Positions 43,659 through 54,984 of a DNA stretch of 60,416 nucleotides are shown here, piece after piece (within the stretch, counting starts at the first letter, position 1; each line of letters begins with the position of its first letter). The notes under the pieces are model-generated. The model worked only from the letters and a program-made list of their open reading frames with translations, made no database searches and was not told where the DNA came from. The stretch is from Heterotrichella gracilis (Eukaryota; Sar; Xanthophyceae; Tribonematales; Xanthonemataceae): the NCBI GenBank assembly GCA_032358255.1, contig JAULBX010025475.1, positions 1 to 60,416 of the forward strand. Direction: 5' to 3'. Made by a program: the position numbers and the translations under genes.

Positions 43659-46573
43659 TCACTTGGTAGCCACCAGCACGCCCATCAATCCAAAAGCAAT
43701 CTCGTAGTGCTGAGCTGCCTTGAACCCCGCACGTTTTGCCAGCTGCTCCTGCTCGGGCCCTGCAGCAACGATGGTCCAATTTGTTTTAAAGTCTGCTGTG
43801 CCATGTGTGGCATCAAGCCACCAATAAATTGCTTTTGAACAGTTGACAATTGGACATCTATCGTATTCATTGATTCGGTGATTGGATGATTCAATTTCCA
43901 AATTTCCAAGGATATATTTGGAGGGTTTGATTTTGAGTATTTCTCCTGATTTACGCCAGTCCAGTAAAAATTGTCATTGTGTTCACGGGCTCTCCAAACT
44001 TCACCAGGAGCATACAACAACGGCCAATACAGGCTGAGCAAAGCTAACTGTAGCGGTTACCTGTTGGAAAGCGTTTGATGGATGGGAACAACGGCCGATA
44101 CAGGCTGAGCAAAGCTAACTCTAGCGGTTACCTGTTGGAAAGCGTTTGATGGATGGGCGCAGATACTCATACTCCTCCGCAACCCCATACGAGCGCGCAG
44201 CAGGCACCACCAGATTCTCCAGGAACCAGTTCTGCGCCCCATCAATCAGCGGGTTGGTGGCGTTGTTGAAGTCCAAAACCGCAACCTTGCCACCCTTCCT
44301 CAGCACTCGATGCAGCTCTGACATCGCCTGTGGGATGCTGGCCACATTCCTTAACCCATAGCCCATGGTGGCTGCGTCAAACTGGCCATCCTCAAAGGGG
44401 AGGTCCAGCGCATCCCCCTGCCACATACCAAGCAATTAATCAGTCTGGATGGAAATTGCGTCTGCATTTTTGTTGCAGCCTGCGCTGCATTGCGTGTGAC
44501 TTATGTCGCTGTTGCGTAATACTGCAGCAGCCTGCAGACAGCGTCACACTGAGTCTGGGACCGGGTCATGGCGATGATGCCCGCTGCATAAGCCGCAGGC
44601 AATGCCAATATCGAGGTTCTCACTCAGATGAACCTCAAAATGGTATGGAATTTATTTCGCCTAAAAAAGCCTTTGCGGCAATTCACAGTGTGACCATGCC
44701 TTGCATGTGGGTTGCTAACCATGATGGGGTACTCGTGCAATAGAAGACGCCACCTCAATACCACACCCCTGTTGACCTCACCTGGATCCACTGCATGGGC
44801 GACAACTGCTCCCACCCGCTGCGCCGCTGCTGCTCCCGCTGCGTGGCATCCACAAGCATCTCTGACGAAAAGTCCAGACCAACAACCTGCCAAGTTCAAA
44901 GGTGATCAGCAGGTGACAACACACCAGGCTGGCCAGCAGCACAGTCCTGCTTTCCATAACACAGCTCGCTATGGCAAGAGCAGCTCATTTGCACTCTGCA
45001 GATTTTGCCGGCAGCTCTGCATTGCGGCGCCGAGCAGGCGCCTTGTCCGTAATGGGGCACGGAGCATGAAACAGATGTTGTCCCATGCAATCCCCCCATT
45101 TGCTTACCTTGCCTTTTTGCCCCACTGCCTTGCTCAGCAGGAACGCCAGATCCCCACTGCCACAGCACACATCCAGGGCGGTGTGCCCATGTGCCGCACC
45201 GCTCCACTTCACCGCCATGCGCTTCCACACGCGGTGCTGCCCAAAGCTCAGCTGGTCATTTAACTGCACAAAGTGGGCATGGTGTAAGTTCATGAATCAT
45301 CAGATGTGATGCTGCAGCGGTTTGTCGGCAGCATGCTGTTGTCATGCAGCATCTGATGAGCCCTAGCCTGTGGTGTGATGCCATTGGAGATTGCCACGTC
45401 ATGCACGCGTGAGATTGAGAGGAGCCCACATGGTGTGACATGGACAACTCCACCTGCCAATTGGTGTCAAATGGACAACCACACCATCCACACACGGTGC
45501 TGACCCAAACCTAGGTGATCATTCAGCTGCACATGGAGTGGTCGCTTCAATAGGTCATTGGATAAAGACACTTGTATACTGCTTCAGCAAGTGGGTAACC
45601 TTGCAATACCTAATATTGTGCCAATACTATGACTGCATTCATGAAAAGCATAAACCCAATGTGGTCGCTTGCCCCATTTTGTCTAAGGAAACGGTCGCCA
45701 CTGCGTCCCTTGTCCCCGATTCCCTTCCCCACAATATAGTGTCCTAACCTGGTCATAGATGGGCGCTATCCGGTTGAAGAGCTGCTGCCTGGCTTCCGAC
45801 TCCTGACCCTGCACAAAGGCGCCCTCGGGTCCTGCCACCCCTCTGGGCGAGTTGCCATTTGTGTAGCTGCTGCACTTGGTTCCGCCGCCTGCAGTCGGGG
45901 TTAGGGTTTCTTTGTATAGTCCAGCACCTGGGTTTAGGATTTGCTGAGTTCACACGGTGCTGCCACTTACAGCTGGATATAGGGCTTAATCGTTTGGTCC
46001 AGCACCTAATTATAGGGTTCAGGATTAGAAGTTTGCTGCTGCACCTTGTGCGGCCACCTACAGTTGGGGTTAGGTTTGAGAGTTTGATCCTGCACCCAAT
46101 TTAAGGGTTTAGGGTTGGGGTTCAAAGTATGTTGCTGTAACACGGTACTGCCACCTACAGTTAGCATTGTTGTCTGCGTATGGCAGCATTAAGATTTCCA
46201 AACAAGCTGCTGCCACATATATTTCTCAATTCAGGTTTACAGGTGTGCATCCCTGACTAGGCATTGCCCAAAAACGCACCCACAATGTAGATACATATTG
46301 CAACGGTATGAAGTAGTTGGTGTAAAGTGTAAGAGATTTGGTAGCTGGGATTATAATGAGACAGTCACTGAGCCTTTGCAAAGCCAACCCCGAAACCCCA
46401 GCAGCTGCCAAGTGCATTGCAACACACCCACAGGCAACCTTCTTCGCCTCACCTCTTCTTTGATGGACCGCCTGTGTTAGGTGGAAACAAGTGATGGGTT
46501 TCGTTACCACTGGTTTACTCGCCATGTGCTTCACCGACAGCAGTTGGGTAGTGCTACAGCACTGGAGCTCCAT
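43659..46573 (-). CDS. MENG: Phylloquinone (demethylmenaquinone-type) methyltransferase, plastid
   Basis: UbiE/MenG-type SAM methyltransferase for the last methylation of phylloquinone, the photosystem I quinone. Six minus-strand exons join in phase: 46573-46453, 45888-45749, 45263-45108, 44886-44782, 44417-44132 and 43759-43659, giving 302 residues. Motifs: NDQLSFGQHRVWKRMAV, then the SAM loop LDVCCGSGDLAFLLS, VVGLDFSSEML, GDALDLPFEDGQFDAATMGY with GLRNV, and RVLRKGGKVAVLDFN. The end is HYEIAFGLMGVLVATK, very close to the plant plastid enzyme as I recall it. The first 50 residues lack acids and are rich in Ser, Thr and Val, which fits a transit peptide. Introns hold a 71-base duplication and a worn array of exon 2 starts. 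Confidence 0.9.
44018..44160 (-). repeat. 71-base tandem duplication at MENG exon 5 end
   Basis: Two adjacent copies with period 71 contain the last exon codons, the gtaaccgct donor and the start of the intron. The upstream copy in sense is the real exon end (44132). The second lies fully in the intron. They are nearly identical, so the duplication is young. Confidence 0.92.
45470..45533 (-). repeat. Decayed copy of MENG exon 3 start
   Basis: The text cacacacggtgctgacccaaacctaggtgatcattcagctgcaca parallels 45220-45272, the start of exon 3 with its acceptor. It lies about 265 bases upstream in the intron. Confidence 0.8.
45870..46165 (-). repeat. Worn tandem array from MENG exon 2 start
   Basis: Four or so units of about 60-110 bases each contain a tgctgcac.tggtgccgccac.tacagt core, which is exon 2 start plus acceptor in antisense. 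A ggggttagggttt or agggttt spacer follows each core. Units get more divergent away from the true exon at 45888. Confidence 0.8.
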
Positions 46574-47631
46574 GGTGGCCTTATCCACCTATCTTGACCG
46601 ATTTCACCACAAACGAAAGGTCTCAAACCAAGGCCTGTTGCACCGTTACTTGAACTGGTGTACCAGGTTGCGCCAAGAGCGCATGCACGAACAAAGGTTC
46701 ACAGCAAAGCAAGTCCCCACCATGCATGTGCCTAGGTACACCAACTGGAAGACCGAGGAAAAAATACCGCGCCCCGCGTCGTTGTATTAACGGCAGCATA
46801 ATAATAACACGATAACGGAGGGTTAGCTGACGCCTGAAGAGCGTGGAGACTGCTATCAGGGGACTTGCTTGCAACATAAGCCTTCCGGGAAAAACCTCAA
46901 AAGAGAAATTATATTATATATGTAAAATATTGGATAACCAGCTCATGGCCAGCGCGAGCGCTCTTCTCCCAGACAGGGTGCATCGATACACGTGGTGCAA
47001 GAGGGTGATAAGTAGTTTCATGGTGCATACAATGGTTGTCGTCTTTTGCTTTTAAACAAAAAACGGTGTTGTGGGTTTTGCTCGCCTGTCTCTGCTGCTG
47101 AAACCCCATGCTTGCCAGGGGAAACTGACATAGTTGAGCCTGGGCTGAGACACAGCTCAACCTCGTCCGTCCATATGCTCGTGGTGTGCTAAAGTGGGTT
47201 GGCAGACGGCTCCCCACTGGCGGCTTGATATCTGGTGAGTTCAAAGCTTTGGGTGGCGAGTTCACTTGTTCTTGTGTTGATATTTGCAGTATAGCTGTGG
47301 TATAACTGCTGCTTTGGCAGCTTGGCAACTCAACATGAGTGGTGCGTTGTGCCCCAAGGGCTTGTTGTGCATAAAGATTGGGGTGAACAACGCGAGTGTG
47401 CACGGCGGTGACATTTTGACTCCTTTCTTGCTGCCGTGTTTACATTGGCAAGACGGTCACTGTGCTTCCACAGCCCTGGACTGGTTTTGGCATATGCATG
47501 CATATGCATGTATCATTCAGCAAGGTGTTCCTGTATTGCGGTCTAAACAGCCCTGTGTGTCACACCTAGCATATTGCAAACTGACTGCTTGAAAGACTTG
47601 AGTAACTGACGTTGGTGTGTTCTTGGCAGGG
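46574..47631. other. Upstream region between MENG and an unknown gene
   Basis: About 1 kb between divergent genes. It must hold the MENG promoter and the 5' exon or exons of the gene ending at 48306, but I could not define that exon with a phase-matched donor. Confidence 0.4.
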
Positions 47632-48306
47632 AAAGAGATCAACGTGGAAATCAAGGTGCTCTTCAAGCGTACCGAGATGACTGGCACAGCCAACAGCGCG
47701 ATGGAGGAGCTGCTGGATCGGGTTGTCAAGCGCACCAAGTACGATACCCAGCTTAAGAGCTTGGACATTACATCAGTCACTACAAGTGAGGGCAACGAGC
47801 AGGTGGACTGGCAATCCAAAGGCAGTCTCACCGGCAGCAGCGACCTCACTGTTGAAGTGTCCCCACCACTGAACCTCGTCGCCATCTTGGAAGAAATGCA
47901 GCGCAACGCCCTGACACTGGCTGAAGCTGGTGCACGGGCCAGTGAATCAAGGGTGCGCAACGCTGCAGCCCGGATTCTTGTGGCCATCAGGGAAGGGAAG
48001 GTGGACACCACAGAGGTACTCAGCGACTACTTCTCTCGGCTTGGTCCAGCCAGCCAGATCGTGTTGGACCTGGCAGATGTGCTGAACATCAGCCCCGACG
48101 AGCTGCCAGCGTTGGCTGACGGGGTCATCGACGGCCGCAACCAGGGCATGCACCCCTCCAGCCTGCAGCTGCTCGATGCAGAGATTGCACTTCTGCATGA
48201 TGTGTGCAAGAGCCAGCACCTGCAGAAGCTTTGCCGCTCGGCGTGTCTGGTGGTGGTGAACTACGAAGCCATCAAGCAGAGGTTCTCGGACATTTTCCAG
48301 GCGTGA
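47632..48306 (+). CDS. Unrecognised protein, long last exon
   Basis: A clean frame of about 225 codons follows a ttcttggcag acceptor (exon start near 47631) and ends at TGA 48306. It has no ATG at its start, so at least one upstream exon is needed. Codon use is like the neighbours and the protein looks real: an N-terminal beta-like stretch (EINVEIKVLFKR), a polar middle, and helices with EILL-type heptads (ARILVAIREGKVDTTEVLSD, QKLCRSACLVVVNYEAIKQR). No Cys/His site, signal or membrane segment is seen. I do not recognise the family. Confidence 0.6.
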   Translation, partial: KEINVEIKVLFKRTEMTGTANSAMEELLDRVVKRTKYDTQLKSLDITSVTTSEGNEQVDWQSKGSLTGSSDLTVEVSPPLNLVAILEEMQRNALTLAEAGARASESRVRNAAARILVAIREGKVDTTEVLSDYFSRLGPASQIVLDLADVLNISPDELPALADGVIDGRNQGMHPSSLQLLDAEIALLHDVCKSQHLQKLCRSACLVVVNYEAIKQRFSDIFQA

Positions 48307-49370
48307 GGTTGAGGGTGGCAGCTGTGGCTTTGGGCGGCAGTGGACAGCGCGTTGCAAACCCACCTATCATTGGATGGCAGCTCACGTGCTGTACTGTGGC
48401 ATTTGGAGGGCCTGTAGGCTTGTTTTGGATTTAGCTCCAGGTTTCATAGTCCTGCAGAGCCAGCGGCAGAGTGCAATGGGCAAGAGGACAACAGGGCAAT
48501 TTTTAGGACTATATGCAAGCATCTGTGTAAGGTAGGATATCAAGGGTTTTTATCAGAACACTGTGTCAGTTTGTATTGGTTTTGTATGCAACTGTACTGC
48601 ACTCCTGGGAGTGTTTGCGCCAATTCCGCTCAACGATGGTCAGGGGCGTTGTGAGTCTGGCTGGGTGGTTTTGTGAAACAGACGTTCTTCTCTAAGAGTG
48701 TGAGCTAGTAGATTCCAGGGCATACAAAAGAGGTGGTCTGTATTGTGCAAAAACCGCGTGCTGCACCTGTCTGCCTGTGCAGCAGCCTGATTTGTCGCTT
48801 TGGGTATGTGATGCAGAATTGGCTACCTCCTGTAACGCGATATTGGCTACCTCCTGTAACTCAAACTGCCTGGGCTGAGTACTGCTGATCTTACAGTAGT
48901 GAACTCAAGTCACTTTTACGGTGTACACTTTCACTGCAGTGCATTGTAGGCAGGCCAAAGCCCTGCGAGCCTCCAAGGGCGCTCTTGACTCCCTGGAGTT
49001 GGACCCTGCATAAACCTTTTCACAATACGCGCATAGCCTCAGGCTGGGTCAAGCCAGTTCAATAACCAAGTTGGGGACGCCAATGAAAGCCAACTGGTAC
49101 CAAAAGTACTAGGTGCTGCAGTTACTCAGAATCAGATTAATAATTACTCCTCAGAACAAAAACACGCTTTCCTAAGAACAACAGTATGTACGGTATACCA
49201 CTTCACGCCTTGCTACTTGTGCTGGACTTTCCCCAATATGGCGACGTTGTAACTTATATGTGACAAACCACACCATGGCGCATCGCATGGCATTGCTCCT
49301 CTGAGGCAGCCCACCTGACAAGGTTGCTCTACGCCAGCCCCACACCTTTAAAAAATGCCACGCTTCACAA
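48307..49370. other. Intergenic region, no gene
   Basis: About 1 kb follows the unrecognised gene. A short direct repeat (ttggctacctcctgtaac, twice near 48820-48860) is the only structure I see. Confidence 0.4.
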
Positions 49371-51010
49371 AATGGGCCTGCGTAGTTTGTGGAGCAACCG
49401 AAACCGGCAAGCGGCACCTCTTCCCTCTGCTGGCGATGGCAAGAAGTGGTTTGAGGTAAGGGAAAATGTATGCATGCGTGCGCCAACCTGGGGCCCTGAT
49501 ATCTTAGGATTTCAACCGCAGACTAGGTGCCACATTCATGGCAAGGCCTGCAGGGAATCAGACGGCATTGCATGCCACGACAAGACATGCCGAGGCCATT
49601 TTGCACCACTGTACCACACCGCCGGCCACACACACAGGCTCGCACCCACGTTACAAAACCTCGGTGCAAGTTATCGGTGCAACACCGTTGTGACAGTTGG
49701 GGGAGCTCGAGCGCAGTCTCAACCACCCACCACTTGCACCATGCCTGAAACTACTGCACGCCTTTTAGGACCACAGCAGGCTGCACACCCTTCAGGACGC
49801 TAGGCCCTGTGCCATTTTTGCCAGCTGTTTGTATCCACTACAGCACCTTGGGTACCCACCACACCCTCCCTGCTGTTCAACACTGGCACACCCGCGGTCG
49901 TCCCCTCGCCCCTCTGCTCCAATCATCCTCTAGAGTGCTGGAACCAAGGGAGTCTATTTTCCACTGGGTCCCTGCAGCTAGTGGACCGCATGTCTGAACT
50001 GCCCGCAGTCCCCGCATGCATCCCCCCCCATCCCCCACCCCTCGTCCCCCTTATCAAGTGGCAGGAGCATCCATACAATCCCGCCTGGTGTCCACCCACC
50101 TGCCTGGCACCTTGTTCCACACAGCGCCCCACCCCCAAAACAAACGGGTGTCCCCTAAAATTACTCTTAGAGAATACACAAAGCATACCCTACAATTTTC
50201 CCCGCCACCAGCACCACGTCCTTCTTCCCAGGTTGCCGCGACCTCCCTCCAATCCCTCTTTACCACCAGCCACCTGCCAGGCGCCGCGTTTCATGTAGCT
50301 ACGGTGGTGAGCCAGCCAGGCAAGCGCCAGGGCAGGGGAAAGAAGTTCTCTCCCCAGTGGAGCAGGCGGCAAGGGGGCCGGGGCGAGGGAAGGAGCAGGT
50401 CTGATGCCCGGACACAGCCAAAGATGTAGGTGGCGAGGGGTTTGGATGGGGACGTGGGTGCGCGCAGGCATGGCGATGTAGGGTTTGTGGGGTAGCAGGT
50501 ACCTCCCCTACCCTCTTACTTTGCCTCCCCAAAATAGAAGGTTTTAAAGAGGAAGTAAGAAATGGAAGAAAATACATTGAGTACGTAAAGTTTGCTTACA
50601 AGTACTCCACCAATACAGCCAGATTAGCAGACTGACTGTAACTCCTTAACGAGTCATACATACTTACCATAAAAGCTAATTGATGAACTCAGCCTTTTTG
50701 CTTCCACCCCCGCAGCCCAAATTTCTAGAGCGGCTGCGCCAGCTGGCACTAGACCTGTGCATCACTGTGGTAAATGGCAACTTCCTCCCACCCTTTTTCC
50801 TTACCCACTTTTTGGCACCATCAACACCCACCCCTCACTGCTATTGAAGTACCTGGAAGCTGCGCAGCGCGCAATCCAGGTGGCAGAACACTGAAATGAA
50901 TGGTTTGGTCTTAAAACAAAATGTCAACGGGATTAAAGAATATATTCCATTATGGGCGCTCGCTGCTGCCGAGGTACCGGGCGGCACTTAGTGCAATCCA
51001 GGTAGGATAA
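49371..51010 (+). other. Scattered exon-like fragments, unidentified gene
   Basis: Two plus-strand pieces look spliced: MGLRSLWSNRNRQ to WFE ending at a gtaaggg donor (49457), and PKFLERLRQLALDLCITV after a cccgcag acceptor (50716-50769) ending at gtaaat. Near 50851 and 50972 are two short versions of one exon end (YLEAAQRAIQ and RYRAALSAIQ), each followed by a donor. A third version lies at about 53125, beyond the retrotransposon. No family was recognised. It may be a broken gene split by the insertion. Confidence 0.35.
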
Positions 51011-51039
51011 TACGGGAAGTAGTTGGGGAGGAAACCAGG

Positions 51040-53070
51040 AGTAGTTTCCCATATTTATATATATCTTGACCGCTACGATAAAGCTCACTTTGTGTACACA
51101 GATGGCAGCAAAATTGGGGCCACCCTAGGAGCTGCAGTCTTCATCTCTAGCAACAGGTTTAATCGCCTCCAACGCATCTCGTTCACCGCTCATGATGGCA
51201 GAGTGAACACACACTTGCGCGCCGAACTTGCAGCTATTGCGGTAGCACTACGTGGCATTGGCGATCTGCCCCTGCATATACTCACAGACAGCCTCACCTC
51301 GTTGCACTTAATTCGCATGGCTTTGTATAACCCCATTAATTACGCCATCATAAACACGGCCATTTATTGCACACTATTGTCACTCCCCTCACTGCACAAT
51401 TAGCAAAGTCCGAGCAACATCTGGGGGTAATGATATTGCCGATGCAGGCGCCAAACTTAGCGCAGGCAGTAACCTGGTACCACTTGGAGACATCATCCCT
51501 CCTGGCGTCCAACAACACACCATGGAATTCACCACGGCGCATGCAGCTGGCCGGGCCCATCCTGGCTATTATATCCCCTCAGTGATGACAATGGCAATGA
51601 AGAACTTTGGGAAGTAAGCGATCTTACTGATCACCCTAAAACCCTGATCACGACCCATGTACATGACACCCTTTGGCGCCAGGCCAGTGGTTGTCTATAT
51701 TAATCTTCACAGGGCCTTACTCCCATTCAGTACAGCTGGGCACGGGGTACTCATGGTGTTACTTAACTATGTTTTCACCACCAGCACGCTTTCTCACAAA
51801 CTCCGTTGCTTTACCGCCTCTGTCCGCCTTGGCACTTTTTGGACCATCCTGCGCCAGAAACGCATGTATCCCGGCTCCGACCCTTCCACTAACTACCCCC
51901 ATTGCCACCCAGAGGCTGGCATTGCACACTATCTAGGCGGCTGCACACAACCCCATATTCAAGGCTAAAAATGCCTACGTCATGGCGACATTGTCAATGA
52001 AGTTGCTCAAACCCTACGTAAATCATCCAATGGCAATGCATTTATCATTACCGATGCTGAAGGCCACCCTCCTCGGTACACCCACCTCCCACCCTGGCAA
52101 ACACCCCCCACGATGGCCGCCTTCTATACCAAACCTGACATTCTCTTCATCACCCCCATAGGAAACTTGGCCACGCCCCCTACTAGGGTGGCACGCAGCC
52201 AACGCCATGCCTACACCATCCACCCCATCGAGGTCAAATGCCCCTATGACCTCCTCATCCATGACGGCTTTACAGCGGCCGCCCAGCAACACAGCGACCT
52301 CCATGAGGCCCTTACGCGGAACCATTGGACCGCGCACATCTACCCTATCATCATTGACTCCACAGCAGTTGTTCCCAAGGGCACTCTAGATAGCTTGCTG
52401 AGCCTTGGCCTCCCGGCTGCCACAGCCCTTGCCGTCATCAAACGCCTCCATGTTATCGCCGTCACACGCACATCCACTGTATATGCCACCGGCCGCAAAC
52501 TCCTCCGCCACACAGCATCCCCACCATTGCCCCCAGCTTTGCCAACCACACCCCCCACTGCCACGCCCCTCGCATCCCCACCCCCGCCCCCACGTACCTT
52601 GAGCCAGCCCATGGAGCCCATATGGCGCCCTCCACTCGCCCCAGCCCGTCGCGGGCACACTCCCCACCACGATTCCCCCCACCACTATCCCCCCCCGCTC
52701 CTTGTTTCACGACACCCACATTCCCCAGACACACCCCTTACCTGTTTTCCACTCTCCCACCGTCCCCGCCCATTTTCCTGCGCACCCCTCTCCCGTCCAT
52801 GCCCACCCCACTCCCGGTCTTACTTCCCCCACCAGCAATTTTACCTCCATTCTTCGCCACCCCGTGTTTGCCCTGCTGCTCCTTCCCCTTCCTCCTCTGC
52901 CTTTTTCCCCCCGCGCGATGGCTTTCCTGACTGACTCATTTTTGGTGGGGGCTATGCATGACTGCTATGCCGCCTTATGTACGCCTTTGGCGTTTGTTTT
53001 CTTTTCTTTTCTAATGCCAACGAGATTTTCAGTATGGGCATGGACGTGAGCATGGAAATGAAACAAAATG
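51040..53070 (+). mobile_element. 5'-truncated non-LTR retrotransposon (LINE) remnant
   Basis: The plus-strand reading starts in an RNase H domain: FVYTDGSKIGATLGAAVF, RAELAAIAVALRG, ILTDSLTSLHLI, then after a frame change KVRATSGGNDIADAGAK. These hold the expected D-E-D-D residues. A zinc-knuckle-like PHCHPEAGIAHYLGGC (about 51897-51945) follows. Next is a C-terminal domain (52113-52600) with KPDILFI, IHPIEVKCPYD and a QHSDLHEAL helix, resembling a PD-(D/E)xK nuclease-type fold, and then a Pro-rich tail to 52934. Reverse transcriptase is missing, as expected for 5' truncation. There are several frame breaks. The word aaacaaaatg occurs at 50914 and 53061 and could be a target duplication, but this is weak. 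Confidence 0.7.
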
Positions 53071-53349
53071 GAACTTCCAGGTGGGCTTAAAATTGCACAT
53101 GGCCATCCATCCCTCACTGCTGCCAAGGTACCCCGGGGGCGCTGTTGGTGCAGTGCGCAAACCAGATGGGGCGGGAATCGGCATGATCTTGGAAATCTGA
53201 ATCTGTGAAGAAGCAATGTAACTAAATCAGTTACTTGCATACTCACATGCGTATAAATGAGTACGAAATTGCCATTACGAGGAATGTGAATGTGGATTTG
53301 CTCTCAATTTTATTTTCTATCGTCTATTCTTGAAAAATGACTTTCCTGT

Positions 53350-53680
53350 GGCTGCAGGAGGGAGTGCCTGAGACGGGTGTGAGCGTGGCTTTCACTGTAC
53401 TGGCGATGGATGCTGGCCCGCTGGTGGTGGTGGTGGTGGGGAGCTGGTGGTGGTGGGGGATGCCATCACAGTGCCAGATCCGCTCATGGACCTATGGTCT
53501 TCCAGCTACGCACACGGTAGGGTTTGGGGTGGGGTATATGCTGGGATAGTTTGGGAAAGACGATTAAGTGTGGCCTTTGTTGAACTGGACATGGATGCTA
53601 GCCCTCGAGTGGCGCAGGTGCGCGTGGTGGTGTAGGGGATGACAGCGCCGGGTCTACTCATGGAACTGTTCCAGTGGGGC
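53350..53680 (+). other. Exon-like segment and its decayed copy
   Basis: After a gtggctgcag acceptor, EGVPETGVSVAFTVLAMDAGP runs into a (gtg)n tract. The frame slips within it and continues as VVVGDAITVPDPLMDLWSSSY to a gtaggg donor (53518). Positions 53568-53685 repeat it in worn form (SVAFVELDMDASPR, then GLLMEL and a gtaagg donor). Family unknown. Confidence 0.4.
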
Positions 53681-54093
53681 ACGAGGTAAGGGTTTGGGTA
53701 GGGTATGCTAGGGTTATTTGGGGGGGTGAAGTGGCCTGCAGCATACTAAAGTGGAATGAAGGTGGTGGTGGAGTTTGGGCAGGGTTTGTGGTGGGGTCTA
53801 AGGTTCGGTGTAGGGTTTCAGTGGATGAAATTCAGGAGCTGTTCACTAAGGTAATGCTAGGAAAATTGGGTAAGCTTTGGGCTGGGTTTGAAATGGCTTT
53901 ACATGACGCAAGACCGCCGAAAATTGCTTCAAAGCCAGAAGCAATGTATATGCGCTGGGTGAAGAGAAATGTCACATTGGTCAAGGACTTTGTGAGGGAG
54001 CTATGGGTGCCATTGTGTGCTGGTCGTGGAACTCCAATGCCGGCCACAGCCAAGCTGGGACTGTATAGGTTTTTTGCTGAAACATCAGGATAA
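53674..54093 (+). other. Open reading frame of unknown nature
   Basis: Open frame ending at TAA 54093, with A/T-richer codons than the neighbours. The C-terminal part (MRWVKRNVTLVKDFVREL, LGLYRFFAETSG) looks protein-like, but I know no relative. It may belong to an inserted element. Confidence 0.3.
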
Positions 54094-54370
54094 ACAGACA
54101 ATTATTTACACTAAATTGCGAAAGCCTGGAGGCCGCCACTCCTGGGACCCCACCCCTTGCCCCCCAACGGGACCACGACTCCACCGGTGTGACTGCCCGT
54201 GTGGTGAACCAGCTGGTGACCGGGCTAGGTGGGGTGCAGGGGCTGGCAGGTGGGGGGTGGGGTGGGGTTGGGGGTTGGGATCCACTTTGACAGTATGCCC
54301 TGTCCCAACGTGCAAGGCAGTGCATTGCCCCCCAGAATCCAATGCAACCCTCCTGAAGCCCACTCACCCT

Positions 54371-54452
54371 AGTGCAGGCGTGGTTGCCATCGCCGCCAAT
54401 TTGCGCCCCGACAACATGGACGGACCGGTGTACTGTGTCTCCCCGCCAACCC
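54371..54452 (+). repeat. Decayed copy of the PEX1-like exon
   Basis: The text gcaggcgtggttgccatcgccgcc to gtactgtg parallels 54545-54640 with an internal deletion (GVVAIAANLRPD against GIVVIAATSCPD). It lies about 170 bases upstream. Confidence 0.7.
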
Positions 54453-54548
54453 CCATGAAACCTGCGAAGGTTATCTGAAATTTGTCTTCAAAACCCTGCT
54501 GTAAAAGTTTATGCAGCTAAACATGAAGTGACATATTTTTTTGTGCAG

Positions 54549-54984
54549 GCATTGTGGTCATTGCCGCCACCTCCTGCCCTGACGTGCTTGATGCGGCCCT
54601 GCTGCGCTCGGGAATGGACCGATTGGTGTACTGCGGCTTCCGCGATGCTCAGGAGCGCTGCCAGGTGCTGCGTGCGGCAGCATTGGGGCTGAAGATGGAG
54701 CAGGGGGTGGATCTGGACGCAATTGCAGAGGTTCAAACCTGTTCTTAGGGTTTACTTGCTAGGGGTTTTATTCACCTTCACATTGTGGAGGGTTCAGGGT
54801 TTCTAGGGCGCCGGCCTATGCACACTGCTACCCATGTACCCTTTGCCATAGTGTTCGTTCTCTGACAATACCCTTAGTTGTCGGTTTTTTCCAGGTTGCA
54901 GAGGGCTTCACGGGCGCCGACCTGCGCGCATTGCTGTCTGAGGCGCAAATGGCAGCGGTGCACCAGCGGCTGGACCAAGAACAG
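54549..54984 (+). pseudogene. PEX1: PEX1-like AAA+ ATPase remnant (second AAA domain)
   Basis: Two plus-strand exons, 54549-54730 and 54895-54984, join in phase to about 90 residues. They match the end of the second AAA domain of peroxin 1: GIVVIAATSCPDVLDAALL, DRLVYCGFRDAQERCQVLR, DLDAIAEVAEGFTGADLRA and LLSEAQMAAVHQ. PEX1 with PEX6 pulls the receptor PEX5 from the peroxisome membrane. In the second region of homology the usual Arg-Pro-Gly-Arg-Leu/Phe-Asp is RSGMD, one residue short and lacking the second Arg, which acts as an arginine finger in this class. No Walker A or B box is found upstream in the window. It therefore looks like a partial, dead copy, though missed upstream exons remain possible. 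Confidence 0.6.

Noticed and set aside
45870..46165. CRISPR array
   Set aside because: The repeats are degenerate, of uneven spacing, lie in a nuclear intron and derive from the adjacent exon start.
48820..48865. Direct repeat ttggctacctcctgtaac as a mobile-element mark
   Set aside because: Two adjacent short copies only, with no element between them. This is an ordinary small duplication.
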